A stretch of DNA of 54,314 nucleotides from JAVBNN01 sp031551525 (GTDB lineage Bacteria > Bacillota > Negativicutes > Acidaminococcales > JAISLQ01). Positions 17,276-27,012 of the stretch are shown piece after piece (positions within the stretch are counted from its first letter, which is position 1; every line of letters starts with the position of its first letter). Where the stretch lies: the NCBI GenBank assembly GCA_031551525.1, contig JAVBNN010000033.1:1-54314 (forward strand). Reading direction: 5' to 3'. The position numbers and the translations under genes are program-made. Below the pieces are notes generated by a model, which was not told the DNA's origin, ran no database searches, and saw only the letters and a program-made list of their open reading frames with translations.

Positions 17276-19600
17276 ATGGATAGCGAAAATATCAAAGTAT
17301 ATCCGCTGTTGCCTTTGCGCGGCTTGTTGGTCTTCCCGGCCATGGTCATCCATCTGGATGTCGGGCGGGACAAGTCCATCAAGGCGCTCGAGGCGGCAAT
17401 GGTGCAGGAAAGACATATAATGCTGGCTACCCAGAAGGAAGCTCAGACAGATGAACCGTCCCCGGAAGATATTTATGAAGTGGGTACGGTCGTACAGATA
17501 AAGCAGCTGCTCAAATTGCCGGGCGGTACATTCAGGGTATTGGTGGAAGGCATGTGCCGGGCCAAAATACTGGAATTTATGAATGCAGATGCTTACATCA
17601 CGGTTAAGGTGCAGCAGTTCCCGGAAGAGGGAGCAAAGAGCGCCGAAGCCGAAGCGTTGAAGCGTATGGCAGTAGAACAGTTCGAGCAATGGGTAAAACT
17701 CGGCAAAAAGATACCACCCGATACACTTTTGTCTGTGATGGGTGTGGAGGATAGCGGCCGGTTGGCGGATATGATAGCCGGGCACCTGTCGCTCAAACTC
17801 GAGGACAAACAATTTTTGCTGGGCGCGGTGGATTCTATTGACCGACTAAATTTGCTGTGTGATTTTCTCAGCCGGGAATTGGAAATACTCGAAATAGAAA
17901 AGACGCTTTCGCAAAGAGTTCGCAAACAGGTGGAAAAAAACCAGAAAGAGTATTATCTGCGCGAACAGATGAAAGCGATAAATAAGGAATTGGGAGACAA
18001 AGACGGCAAAACGGGAGAAATTGAAGAGTTCCGACGCCGTATGACGCAGCAGAACCTGCCCGATGAAGTAAAGGAAAAACTTGGCAAAGAAATAGAACGA
18101 CTGGATAAAATGCCTGGGATGACGGCGGAAAGCGCCGTCATTCGAACATACATAGATATACTTTTGGAGTTGCCCTGGGTGGCAGCATCAGAAGATAACC
18201 TCGACATAGAAGCGGCAGAACGCATGTTAGATGAAGATCATTATGGCCTCGAAAAGGTCAAAGAGCGAATCATCGAGCACTTAGCCGTGCGCTGCCTGAC
18301 CGAGGAAATGAAAGGGCCCATCCTTTGCCTGGTCGGGCCGCCCGGTGTCGGCAAGACCTCTATTGCCAAATCGGTAGCCCGCGCTATGGGACGTAAGTTT
18401 ACCCGCGCCTCTTTGGGCGGGGTACGGGACGAAGCCGAGATACGCGGTCACCGGCGCACATATGTGGGCGCCCTTCCCGGACGCGTCATTCACGGGATGC
18501 GCAACTGCGGCACTAAAAATCCGGTATTTCTGCTCGATGAAGTGGACAAGATGAGCAGCGATTTTCGCGGAGACCCATCATCTGCACTGCTGGAAGTGCT
18601 GGATCCTGAGCAGAACAATACTTTTAGTGATCATTATGTGGAAATCCCTTTTGATTTATCAAAAGTATTCTGGATAGTGACTGCGAATACCACCCATACC
18701 ATACCAAAGCCGCTGCTTGACCGTATGGAAGTAATTTCCATACCAGGCTATACCGAAGATGAGAAAAAAGAGATAGCTCTTCGGTATCTTTTGCCCAAAC
18801 AGGTGAAATTGCATGGCCTGGAAGGGCTTATCAATATCACGGAAAAAGCCATACCGTCTATCATCAGGGACTACACACGCGAAGCCGGGGTGCGCGAACT
18901 GGAGCGCAGCATTGCCGCGGTGTGCCGCAAGGCGGCCAGAAAAGTGCTGGGCAAAAAGCGGCGCGGTAAAGTAACGGTGACCGTTGCCAACATAAGTGAC
19001 TTCCTCGGTGTAGCCAAGTACCACAACACTGATAAGCGTACCGCTGCTGAGGCTGGTATCGCTACAGGTCTTGCCTGGACCAGTGTGGGCGGAGATGTGC
19101 TGGAGGTAGAAGCTTCAGTAACCAAGGGAAAAGGGGAACTTTTCCTCACCGGTCAACTGGGCAATGTAATGAAAGAATCGGCACAGGCTGGTTATACCTA
19201 TATAAAACGCCGGGCCCAGGAATTGCACCTGGCGGAAGATTTCTACAAAGACCTCGACATACACATACACCTGCCGGAAGGCGCCATACCAAAAGACGGC
19301 CCTTCGGCCGGCATAACCATGGCGACTTCCATGATCTCCGCCCTGACCGGCAGGAAAGTGGCGGCGGATTTGGCGATGACTGGTGAAATAACCCTGCGCG
19401 GACGGGTATTGCCGGTCGGCGGCATAAAAGAAAAAGTGCTGGCTGCACACCGATACGGTGTGAAAAGGGTGGTATTGCCGGAAGCTAACGAACGAGATCT
19501 TGACGATCTGCCGGGCAATGTAAAAAAGAGCCTGACCTTTATGCCAGTCAGCCATATGGATGAAGTGCTGGCGGTAGCCCTGGAGCAGCCCGATGCCTGA
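17276..19600 (+). CDS. lon: ATP-dependent protease Lon
   Basis: A AAA+ serine protease that degrades misfolded and regulatory proteins. The N-terminal LAN domain starts at YPLLPLRG. Walker A is GPPGVGKTS, followed by the LLDEVDKM Walker B. The C-terminal protease domain holds the catalytic Ser in PKDGPSAGITM and the catalytic Lys in GGIKEKVLAA. The protein is 774 aa, the standard length. ATG 17276 follows AAAGGGGGAAGG (17261-17272); the frame is open back to 17237, but that part has no SD. The end overlaps engB by 8 nt. Confidence 0.97.
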   Translation: MDSENIKVYPLLPLRGLLVFPAMVIHLDVGRDKSIKALEAAMVQERHIMLATQKEAQTDEPSPEDIYEVGTVVQIKQLLKLPGGTFRVLVEGMCRAKILEFMNADAYITVKVQQFPEEGAKSAEAEALKRMAVEQFEQWVKLGKKIPPDTLLSVMGVEDSGRLADMIAGHLSLKLEDKQFLLGAVDSIDRLNLLCDFLSRELEILEIEKTLSQRVRKQVEKNQKEYYLREQMKAINKELGDKDGKTGEIEEFRRRMTQQNLPDEVKEKLGKEIERLDKMPGMTAESAVIRTYIDILLELPWVAASEDNLDIEAAERMLDEDHYGLEKVKERIIEHLAVRCLTEEMKGPILCLVGPPGVGKTSIAKSVARAMGRKFTRASLGGVRDEAEIRGHRRTYVGALPGRVIHGMRNCGTKNPVFLLDEVDKMSSDFRGDPSSALLEVLDPEQNNTFSDHYVEIPFDLSKVFWIVTANTTHTIPKPLLDRMEVISIPGYTEDEKKEIALRYLLPKQVKLHGLEGLINITEKAIPSIIRDYTREAGVRELERSIAAVCRKAARKVLGKKRRGKVTVTVANISDFLGVAKYHNTDKRTAAEAGIATGLAWTSVGGDVLEVEASVTKGKGELFLTGQLGNVMKESAQAGYTYIKRRAQELHLAEDFYKDLDIHIHLPEGAIPKDGPSAGITMATSMISALTGRKVAADLAMTGEITLRGRVLPVGGIKEKVLAAHRYGVKRVVLPEANERDLDDLPGNVKKSLTFMPVSHMDEVLAVALEQPDA

Positions 19601-20216
19601 GTGGGATTTTATCAAAGCGCGCTATGTGACGTCCGCGGTAAAACCTGATCAGTATCCGGAAGGCGATCTGCCGGAAATAGCCTTCATAGGACGCTCCAAT
19701 GTGGGAAAGTCTTCGCTCATCAATTCTCTTTGCCGCATGAGGGGTCTGGCTAAAGTGAGCCGTTCTCCGGGCAAAACGCAGACTATAAATTTCTTTGAAG
19801 TAGAGGCTAAGGCTACGCGGGATGATGAAGTGCTGCGTGATCAGTTTTTTCTGGTGGATCTGCCCGGCTATGGTTTTGCCAAGGCATCTAAAGAGGATAA
19901 AAAGCGCTGGGCGGAATTTATCCGGTTATATATAACAAGGTCGGAACGCTTAAGACAGCTTTTTTTGCTGATCGACATCCGGCACGACCTGATGGCGAAC
20001 GACCGGGAGGCTTATCAATGGCTGAAGGCGCTTGGAGCGCCCCTGAGCATAGTTTTGACCAAGGCGGACAAAGTATCGTCCACTATCGCCGCCAAGCAGA
20101 GGGCGGCGATAAGCCGTGATCTGGGCATTGCCGTCGGCGATGCTACAGTTTATTCGGCAGTGAAAAATACCGGACGGCAAAAGTTGATCGACCAAATAAT
20201 GGCCGGTATAAAATAA
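19593..20216 (+). CDS. engB: Ribosome biogenesis GTP-binding protein EngB/YsxC
   Basis: An essential-type small GTPase of 50S subunit assembly. G1 is GRSNVGKSS, G3 is DLPGYGFA and G4 is TKAD, with the switch segment SPGKTQTINFF between. The protein is 207 aa, slightly longer than the B. subtilis protein owing to an insertion around residues 70-80. The start ATG overlaps the end of lon, as in many Firmicutes. Two GC-rich inverted repeats follow the stop (20224-20254 and 20257-20275). Confidence 0.95.
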   Translation: MPEWDFIKARYVTSAVKPDQYPEGDLPEIAFIGRSNVGKSSLINSLCRMRGLAKVSRSPGKTQTINFFEVEAKATRDDEVLRDQFFLVDLPGYGFAKASKEDKKRWAEFIRLYITRSERLRQLFLLIDIRHDLMANDREAYQWLKALGAPLSIVLTKADKVSSTIAAKQRAAISRDLGIAVGDATVYSAVKNTGRQKLIDQIMAGIK

Positions 20217-20294
20217 AAAGAATACGCGGCAGAGGTGGTCGACTAAAGCCGCGTGGTCGCCGTAACAGGCGGCGATGTTTTGGGGTGGTTTGTC

Positions 20295-21362
20295 ATGGTA
20301 AACGTACACATCATAAGAGTAGCCATGGTGCTTGCTGCGGGTCTGGGAGTAGTTGTTTTTCGGTTGCTGCATTTTCCGTTACCGTGGCTGCTGGGACCGA
20401 TGGTGACAACATTATTATTAAAATTGCATTATCCGGACAAGGTTATGTGTTCCATACGCTTTCGGAATTTAGTCCTGATACCTCTGGGCTATGGCGTAGG
20501 TACGCATGTCACGGTGGAGGCCTGCCGGGAAATGCTGAACCAGTCGGCCGGCATAATTGTCACTACCTTTATGTCGATAGCCTTATGTGTTCTCCTGGCC
20601 TGGTGGACTTCCCGCTCGGCCGATGTCAGCATGCAGAGCAGTGTATTGGGCAGTATGCCCGGCGGTTTGACGCCAATGATTCTGATCAGCGAGAGTATAC
20701 CGCACGCCGACATAAATGTTGTGGTGATGCTGCAATCGCTCCGGCTTATATCCACAGTTTTTGCCATACCTTTTTTGGTGTTTCAAAGCGCGGGTGTGAC
20801 CCCGGACGTGGCCCAGGGCGCCCTGCATCTCGTTACTTTAGAGGATGCGGGGATACCGCTCTGGCAACTTATCCTGGTAGCTATCAGTGGTCCCGTGATC
20901 GGCACGTTCATACGTTTGCCGGCCAAATTTCTGGTCGGGCCCGTGATATCGACAGGTATTTTTGCCATTTACACGGGCACGCCGCTGCCGGAAGCTCCTT
21001 ATTGGCTGACTTCCCTGGCGCAGGTGGTGACCGGCGTTTACTTGGGGACGTGCATAGATCCCTTCCAACTGAGTAAAAACCGCAGGCTCCTGCCGACAGG
21101 CATAGCCGGAGTGGTGGCGCTGATCGCCGGCAGTCTTCTGATGGGCTATGCGCTGAGCTTTTTTTATGGTTTCAGCCCGACTACGGCTTTTCTTGCTACA
21201 GCTCCCGGCGGGGTAGCCGAAATGTGCATAACCGGCATGGTGCTGGGGGAAAATGTAGCGGTTATATTGGCGTACCAATTGTTCAGGCTGCTGTTTTTGT
21301 GTTCGGTCATGCCGCTGGTATTGCAGTGGTATTTTAGCCGCAAGGAAAGCATTGCCGGATAA
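20295..21362 (+). CDS. AbrB-family membrane protein (PF05145-type)
   Basis: A polytopic inner-membrane protein of 355 aa with about ten hydrophobic segments. It has two related halves, each with a proline/glycine block: LPWLLGPM near residue 30 and, at similar spacing in the second half, RLPAKFLVGPVIS. The repeated motif GSMPGGLTPM and TAPGGVAEMCITGM is typical of the duplicated membrane AbrB family, often annotated as putative ammonia monooxygenase or AbrB duplication. The real substrate is unknown. ATG 20295 is preferred, with GGGGTGG (20282-20288) just before it. It is unrelated to the DNA-binding AbrB regulator. Confidence 0.8.
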   Translation: MVNVHIIRVAMVLAAGLGVVVFRLLHFPLPWLLGPMVTTLLLKLHYPDKVMCSIRFRNLVLIPLGYGVGTHVTVEACREMLNQSAGIIVTTFMSIALCVLLAWWTSRSADVSMQSSVLGSMPGGLTPMILISESIPHADINVVVMLQSLRLISTVFAIPFLVFQSAGVTPDVAQGALHLVTLEDAGIPLWQLILVAISGPVIGTFIRLPAKFLVGPVISTGIFAIYTGTPLPEAPYWLTSLAQVVTGVYLGTCIDPFQLSKNRRLLPTGIAGVVALIAGSLLMGYALSFFYGFSPTTAFLATAPGGVAEMCITGMVLGENVAVILAYQLFRLLFLCSVMPLVLQWYFSRKESIAG

Positions 21363-21364
21363 TA

Positions 21365-21393
21365 TTGACAGAACGTTTTTTGCTTGTTATGAT
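21365..21393 (+). promoter_or_regulatory. Promoter of the valS T-box leader
   Basis: TTGACA (21365-21370) and TATGAT (21388-21393) are 17 nt apart, a near-consensus arrangement directly after the AbrB-family stop codon. Confidence 0.8.
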
Positions 21394-21399
21394 TGCTAT

Positions 21400-21638
21400 A
21401 AATTCAAATATTGTTGCGATGAAAAGAAGGAGTAGCCGGTTTAGCCTCAAGAGAGGGCGCCCGTCGGCTGGGAGGCGCCTGGCATAGGGCTGGTGAAGGT
21501 CGTCTTTGAGCAGGCCGGCGGAATAAAGTAGGCCGGTCCGTGTGGGCGCGTTAAGCCTTTGAGCTGCCTGGCGACAGGAAGCAAGGTGGTAACGCGGGAA
21601 GCCCCGTCCTTGTAAGGACAGGGCGATTTTTATTTTTT
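21400..21638 (+). ncRNA. T-box leader of valS
   Basis: The T-box motif AAGGTGGTAACGCGG is at 21583-21597. It is followed by a terminator helix (GCCCCGTCCTT with AAGGACAGGGC, 21601-21624) and a T-rich tail. The stem I 3' side reads AAG-GTC-GTC ahead of TTTGAGCAGG, so the specifier is GUC, most likely 21499-21501, which is Val and matches the downstream gene. Uncharged tRNA-Val would favour read-through into valS. Confidence 0.92.
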
Positions 21639-21650
21639 GGAGGAATAATC

Positions 21651-24299
21651 ATGGAAAAGAACATCCCGACAGTTTATGATCCGCGCGAAGTGGAAGAAAA
21701 ATGGTATGGTTACTGGGAACAACAGGGTCTTTTTCATGCTGTGCCGGATAAAAGCAAGCAGCCTTTCAGCATAGTCATCCCCCCTCCTAATGTGACGGGG
21801 CAGCTGCACATGGGGCATGCCATAGACAATACGCTGCAGGACATACTCATCCGCTGGCGGCGCATGCAGGGCTACAGCGCTCTGTGGATGCCAGGGAGCG
21901 ACCATGCCGGCATAGCTACTCAGATCAAAGTGGAAGAAACTCTGAAAAAAGAAGAAAATCTCAGCCGCTATGATCTGGGACGGGCTAAGTTCATCGAACG
22001 GGTCTGGCAGTGGAAGGAAAAATATGGCAGCCAGATAACCAATCAGCTAAGAAGGCTGGGCGCATCCTGCGACTGGGAACGCGAGCGATTTACCATGGAT
22101 GATGGCTGTTCCGAGGCGGTACGCGAGGTATTTGTAAGCCTGTATGAAAAGGGCCTTATTTACCGCAGCAGGCGCATTACCAACTGGTGCGTGAGCTGTC
22201 ATACGGCGCTCAGTGATATAGAGGTGGAACACGAAGACAGCTCAGGGCACTTGTGGCATGTACGCTACCCTTTGGCCGATGATCCCGGCCGGTTTATTAC
22301 TGTCGCCACCACCAGGCCGGAAACCATCCTTGGCGATACCGGAGTAGCAGTCCATCCCGCTGATGAACGCTACAGGGAACTGCTCGGAAAGAATCTTATA
22401 TTGCCGGTAGTGGGGCGCGTCATTCCCCTGGTGGCGGACGAATATGTAGATCCTGCCTTTGGGACAGGCGCGGTGAAGGTGACCCCGGCGCATGATCCCA
22501 ATGATTTTGATATGGGACAGCGCCATAATCTAGAACAAATAGTGGTTATAGACCCTAAAGGCTTAATGACTGAACTGGCTGGCGAATTTGCCGGTATGGA
22601 CCGTTACCAGTGCCGCAAGTCACTGGTGGAGCGCCTGGAAAAAGAGGGATATTTGGTAAAAGTGGAAGAACACCAGCACTCGGTAGGGCATTGTCAGCGC
22701 TGTCATACGGTGGTGGAACCGATGGTCTCCTTGCAGTGGTTCGTAAAGATGCAGCCCCTGGCTGAAGCCGCCCTGGCCTGCGTGGAAGACGGGCGAATAC
22801 AGTTCGTGCCCGAACGCTTTACCAAAATATATACACACTGGATGGACAACATCCGCGACTGGTGCATTTCCCGCCAGATATGGTGGGGGCACCGTATACC
22901 GGTTTGGTATTGTAAAAGCTGCGGCAAAATCATTGCCTCACGTATTGATGTAGATGTTTGCCCGGATTGCGGCGCTATTCCAGTGCAGGACGAAGACGTC
23001 CTCGATACTTGGTTCAGTTCGGCTTTGTGGCCTTTTTCAACTATGGGCTGGCCGAAAGAGACTGAAGAACTGAAATATTTTTATCCGACCAGCGTTTTGG
23101 TCACTGGCTATGACATCATCTTTTTCTGGGTAGCACGCATGATCGTTATGGGTATGGAATTTCAAAAAGAGATACCCTTCCGCCATGTATTTATCCACGG
23201 GCTGGTGCGCGACGGACAGGGACGGAAAATGAGCAAATCACTCGGTAACGGTATAGACCCCCTTGAAGTGGTGGAAAAATACGGCGCGGACACACTGCGC
23301 TTTACCCTGATAACCGGCAATACGCCAGGCAACGATATGCGTTTTTACTGGGAGAGAGTGGAGTCTAGCCGCAACTTTGCCAATAAAATATGGAACGCAG
23401 CCCGTTTTGCCTTGATGAATCTTGAGGATTACGGCGATGGGGCTATCCGTGCTTCGTATACCCTGGCCGACCGCTGGATACTTTCCCGACTTAACTCGAC
23501 GGTCGGTGAGGTGACAGGTTTGATGGAACGCTTTGAATTGGGCGAGGCAGCCCGGTTAATGTATGAATTTATCTGGAACGAATTCTGCGACTGGTATATC
23601 GAACTGGCCAAACCACGACTGTATAATAAAGAAAAAGTTGCCGAACGTGTGGCCGCGCAAACCGTGCTTTTGACGGTGCTCGACGGCTCAATGCGCCTCC
23701 TGCATCCGGTGATGCCCTTCATAACTGAAGAAATATGGCAGTGCCTGCCTGGTCGCTCGGGCAGTATAATGGCAGCCGACTGGCCGTGCGCTGATAAAGG
23801 GCTGCTGGATAAGGGCGCTGAAGAAGATATGCAGGCGATCATGGAAGTGATAAAAGCGGTACGCAATATGCGGGCTGAGATGAACGTACCACCTGGGAAA
23901 AAGAGCAGCGTTATCCTGCAGGTGGCTGATGAAAGACTCAAACAGATCATAGAAGATAACGTCGGCTATGTAAAAGGGCTGGCTGCAGCCGAGCCGCTCG
24001 ACGTGTGGCCGCTAACGCCGGAAAAACCGGAAAATGCCATGACAGCTGTCACCGCCGGGTGTGAGGTATATCTCCCGCTACGCGGTCTGATCGACGTGGA
24101 TAAGGAAAACCAGCGTCTGGGCAAGGAACAGGCTGGTCTTGAAAAAGAAATAGCCCGCATAGAAGGAAAGCTTTCCAACCAGGGCTTTTTGGCTAAAGCC
24201 CCGCCCGATGTGGTGGACAAAGAAGAGGAAAAGTGCCGGGAGTACCGGGAAAAACTCTCTGCGATCAATGAACGGCTGGAATATCTGAAGAGTATTTAG
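21651..24299 (+). CDS. valS: Valyl-tRNA synthetase
   Basis: A class I synthetase that charges tRNA-Val. The HIGH-type motif is in PPNVTGQLHMGHA and the KMSKS loop is GRKMSKSLGNGID. An editing (CP1) domain lies between them (TTRPETILGDTGVAVHP). A cysteine pair region (CQRCH, then CKSCGK and CPDCG) and a C-terminal coiled-coil arm complete the protein. It is 882 aa, normal for the family. ATG 21651 has GGAGGA at 21639-21644. It is preceded by its own T-box. Confidence 0.97.
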   Translation: MEKNIPTVYDPREVEEKWYGYWEQQGLFHAVPDKSKQPFSIVIPPPNVTGQLHMGHAIDNTLQDILIRWRRMQGYSALWMPGSDHAGIATQIKVEETLKKEENLSRYDLGRAKFIERVWQWKEKYGSQITNQLRRLGASCDWERERFTMDDGCSEAVREVFVSLYEKGLIYRSRRITNWCVSCHTALSDIEVEHEDSSGHLWHVRYPLADDPGRFITVATTRPETILGDTGVAVHPADERYRELLGKNLILPVVGRVIPLVADEYVDPAFGTGAVKVTPAHDPNDFDMGQRHNLEQIVVIDPKGLMTELAGEFAGMDRYQCRKSLVERLEKEGYLVKVEEHQHSVGHCQRCHTVVEPMVSLQWFVKMQPLAEAALACVEDGRIQFVPERFTKIYTHWMDNIRDWCISRQIWWGHRIPVWYCKSCGKIIASRIDVDVCPDCGAIPVQDEDVLDTWFSSALWPFSTMGWPKETEELKYFYPTSVLVTGYDIIFFWVARMIVMGMEFQKEIPFRHVFIHGLVRDGQGRKMSKSLGNGIDPLEVVEKYGADTLRFTLITGNTPGNDMRFYWERVESSRNFANKIWNAARFALMNLEDYGDGAIRASYTLADRWILSRLNSTVGEVTGLMERFELGEAARLMYEFIWNEFCDWYIELAKPRLYNKEKVAERVAAQTVLLTVLDGSMRLLHPVMPFITEEIWQCLPGRSGSIMAADWPCADKGLLDKGAEEDMQAIMEVIKAVRNMRAEMNVPPGKKSSVILQVADERLKQIIEDNVGYVKGLAAAEPLDVWPLTPEKPENAMTAVTAGCEVYLPLRGLIDVDKENQRLGKEQAGLEKEIARIEGKLSNQGFLAKAPPDVVDKEEEKCREYREKLSAINERLEYLKSI

Positions 24300-24325
24300 G
24301 ATGTTATAAAGCGTGGAGGCTGACC

Positions 24326-25606
24326 GTGGACTATAAAGAGGCATTGGAGTATCTTTCATCGCTGGCATCGTTTGGCATCAAGCCGGGGCTAGGGCGCATG
24401 GAAAAACTGCTCGATCAACTGGGCAATCCGCATAAACAACTAGCCTGTGTGCATATAACCGGGACTACCGGTGAAGGTTCGGTCACCCGCATGCTGGCCG
24501 CGATACTGGGGGCGGCCGGTTATAAGACCGGCGCGTTTACTTCGCCGCATCTGGTCAAATGGAATGAACGCATTTTATTGGATGAAGACGATGTGTCCGA
24601 CGAGAGGCTGGCCGCTGCTTTGACCAAAGTGCAAGAAGCGGTGGAGAGGGCCGAGATGGCGGATGACCCGCCGACACAGTTTGAAGTGTTGACCACGGCT
24701 GCTTTTTTGATCTTCGCCGAAGAAAAGGTCGATATAGCCACCATAGAGGTTGGTATGGGCGGGCTTTTGGACTCCACCAACGTCATAACGCCGCTCTGTT
24801 CGATCATAACCAACGTTAGTTTTGACCACATGGACCGCTGCGGTTATACTTTGGAAGACATCGCGGTTCACAAGGCCGGGATCATCAAACCGGGGGCACC
24901 GGCGGTAACGGCGGCGGAAAGCGTCGCTCTTTCCACGATCATTGACAAAGCGGTCCCGCTGAAAGCCGAACTATATGCTTTGCGCCGGGATTTTACCGCT
25001 TTGCCGCTAGGTGGCGACCTCTCTAAACAAAGATTTTTATTCCGGCAGGGCGATTACTCGGGCAACTTTGAACTGGCTTTGGGCGGCGATCACCAGGTGG
25101 CCAACGCGGCTTTGGTGGTCATGGCGGCCCGTCTTTTGGCGGATAAATTCTCATCTCTCGACGATGCGGCCATACAAAAGGGATTGGCTGCGGTAAAGTG
25201 GCCGGGACGACTGGAACAAATCGCAGAAAAGCCGGACACAGTGCTGGATGGCGCACATAATGTTGGCGGCGCGACCGCCCTCAGAAACGCGCTCAATAAA
25301 TACCGGCTCGGGCAGCCGACTGTGTTTGTCATGGGAATGATGCGCGATAAGGATATTGCAGGAGTAGTGTCTGAGCTGGTGCAGCCCGGGGATACACTTT
25401 TTGCGGTGCCGGCTGACGACAGTGAGCGGGCGGCGGAACCTGAAGTGATAGCTTCTTTTACCAGCCAGCCGATAAAAATATTTTTCGACATAGGAGAAGC
25501 GATAGGTGAAGCTCGTTCGCTGGCCGGAGAAGACGGTCTGGTGGTTATCGCCGGTTCGCTGTATTTGGCGGGCCGGGTAAAAAGTTTGTGGACAAAAGAA
25601 AATTAG
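24326..25606 (+). CDS. folC: Folylpolyglutamate/dihydrofolate synthase family protein with altered P-loop
   Basis: Mur-ligase-like enzymes of this family add glutamate to folates with ATP. The order of blocks is right: a P-loop region at about residues 43-50, MGGLLDSTN, DHM...TLEDIAVHKAGIIKPG with the conserved lysine, and C-terminal DGAHNVGG. The P-loop, however, reads GTTGEGS where the family has GTNGKGS, so the phosphate-binding lysine is a glutamate. The usual GGRLDATN is GGLLDSTN. Activity may therefore differ. The protein is 426 aa, starting at GTG 24326 with GTGGAGG at 24313-24319. It follows valS by 26 nt, a common order in Firmicutes. Confidence 0.88.
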   Translation: MDYKEALEYLSSLASFGIKPGLGRMEKLLDQLGNPHKQLACVHITGTTGEGSVTRMLAAILGAAGYKTGAFTSPHLVKWNERILLDEDDVSDERLAAALTKVQEAVERAEMADDPPTQFEVLTTAAFLIFAEEKVDIATIEVGMGGLLDSTNVITPLCSIITNVSFDHMDRCGYTLEDIAVHKAGIIKPGAPAVTAAESVALSTIIDKAVPLKAELYALRRDFTALPLGGDLSKQRFLFRQGDYSGNFELALGGDHQVANAALVVMAARLLADKFSSLDDAAIQKGLAAVKWPGRLEQIAEKPDTVLDGAHNVGGATALRNALNKYRLGQPTVFVMGMMRDKDIAGVVSELVQPGDTLFAVPADDSERAAEPEVIASFTSQPIKIFFDIGEAIGEARSLAGEDGLVVIAGSLYLAGRVKSLWTKEN

Positions 25607-25616
25607 TTGCTATAAT
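25589..25616 (+). promoter_or_regulatory. Promoter for the O-antigen-ligase-like gene
   Basis: TGGACA (25589-25594) and a perfect TATAAT (25611-25616) are 16 nt apart. The -35 box lies inside the end of folC, and the next gene starts 42 nt after the -10 box. Confidence 0.55.
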
Positions 25617-25658
25617 ATTGTCGTATGATGAATATAAATTTTAGGTGAGTAGATTTTT

Positions 25659-26918
25659 ATGCTGGTAAAAACTCCAAGGCTTATCGACATAGCAAACTCC
25701 CGTGTTTTGGAAACCATGATATTCGTGGTTTTGGCGGGGCTAGCTTTTTGTTTGCCTATTTTTCCCAAAACCGCGACACATTTGTTGGAAGCGGCTATAC
25801 TTTTGGCTGTGTCGGACAATGTCTTGTCGGGCCGCTTTAAGCTGGCGACGCCGCTTTCTTTCAGGCTTTTGCTGTTGTTTGCCGGGCTGGCCTGGCTGTC
25901 GCTCGAAGTTTCGCCCAAATATTATGAGAGTTATTACAATTTCAAAACACTGATACCCCAATACTTATTTATTTATTGGCTGACTATATCTTACATAAAA
26001 ACTTCCCGCCAGGTTTACGGGATGCTGGGGGCGGTTCTGCTGTCGGCCTTCTTTGTATCCGGCTATGGGGTCTATCAGTATTTTTGCGGCGGTACCATGA
26101 TAACTGCCGAGTGGGTGGATTCCGCGTATTTCCCGGCGCTTAAGACAAGGGCGTTCTCTACTCTGGGGAACCCTAACATACTGGCTTCGTTTTTGGTCAC
26201 TGCTATTGCGCTGTGCCTGGGGGGCATACTGGGCCATGACCGTCTCAGGGTGAGGGGGCCGCTGGCAGTGCTGGCACTGGTTAGTACAATATGCCTGATA
26301 CTTACCTTTTCCCGTGGCGCCTGGGTCAGCCTCTTGGTAGTAGTGCTGGCGGCCGGGGTTATGTTCAGCCGCAAGCTATTGCTATTGTTTGCCGTTTTTT
26401 TTGGCATAGCCTGTTTTTGGATGAAAGACCTGATTTTTACCCGCTTCATATCGGTTTTTCAGGGCGGGGACACTTCGGCTACCTTGCGGCGTGCCATCTG
26501 GGACAGTACATATGCTATGATCGAAGATTTCCCTCTTACCGGAGTAGGCTGGAACGCCTATCAATTTGTTTATCACAAGTATGATTATTTCATCAATAAT
26601 CCGGATAATATCATATACCACGCGCACAATATGTACCTCAACATAGCGGCGGAACTGGGTTTGCCGGGTTTGGCGGTTTTTCTGGCGCTCCTGGCATTGC
26701 ACCTTTACATGGCTTTTGCCACATTAAAAAACGCCTCTACACCTCTGGAAAAGGCATGTGCTATAGGTTTTTGCGCGGTGTTGTTTGGCATAATAGTAGG
26801 CGGATGCACAGACTATACCCTGTTTAATATGGAACTGGCGTCCATGTTTTGGTTGCTCAACGCTCTGACTTTTTCTGTATGGCAACAGAACAGGCAGGAC
26901 AATAGTAATTCTGTTTGA
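25659..26918 (+). CDS. O-antigen ligase/polymerase-like membrane protein (Wzy_C type)
   Basis: A 419-aa polytopic membrane protein with about ten to twelve hydrophobic segments. Residues around 195-220 (LILTFSRGAWVSLLVV) match the conserved SRGA block of the PF04932 family. The long periplasmic loop contains the usual TGVGWNAYQ and AHNMYLNIAAELGLPG. Such proteins ligate or polymerise surface polysaccharide. A ligase would suggest a cell with lipopolysaccharide (a diderm Firmicute), but the same fold occurs in Gram-positive polymerases, so the exact substrate is open. It has its own candidate promoter at the end of folC. Confidence 0.82.
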   Translation: MLVKTPRLIDIANSRVLETMIFVVLAGLAFCLPIFPKTATHLLEAAILLAVSDNVLSGRFKLATPLSFRLLLLFAGLAWLSLEVSPKYYESYYNFKTLIPQYLFIYWLTISYIKTSRQVYGMLGAVLLSAFFVSGYGVYQYFCGGTMITAEWVDSAYFPALKTRAFSTLGNPNILASFLVTAIALCLGGILGHDRLRVRGPLAVLALVSTICLILTFSRGAWVSLLVVVLAAGVMFSRKLLLLFAVFFGIACFWMKDLIFTRFISVFQGGDTSATLRRAIWDSTYAMIEDFPLTGVGWNAYQFVYHKYDYFINNPDNIIYHAHNMYLNIAAELGLPGLAVFLALLALHLYMAFATLKNASTPLEKACAIGFCAVLFGIIVGGCTDYTLFNMELASMFWLLNALTFSVWQQNRQDNSNSV

Positions 26919-26934
26919 CTTGTGTGGGAGGCGG

Positions 26935-27012
26935 TTGCCGAAAGAGAAACTTTCGCTGTCGCTTCCCGTTTGTATTTTGGGGCTGCTGATATTTGTTTGT
27001 ATAATTTATTGA
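26935..27012 (+). CDS. Candidate small single-span membrane peptide
   Basis: TTG 26935 opens a 25-codon frame with a lysine-containing N-terminus (LPKEKLS) and a strongly hydrophobic C-terminal stretch (about residues 10-25). GGGAGG lies at 26926-26931, only 3 nt before the TTG, which is short. It follows the O-antigen-ligase-like gene by 16 nt. It could be a real small protein, the remnant of a truncated gene, or chance. Confidence 0.35.
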   Translation: MPKEKLSLSLPVCILGLLIFVCIIY

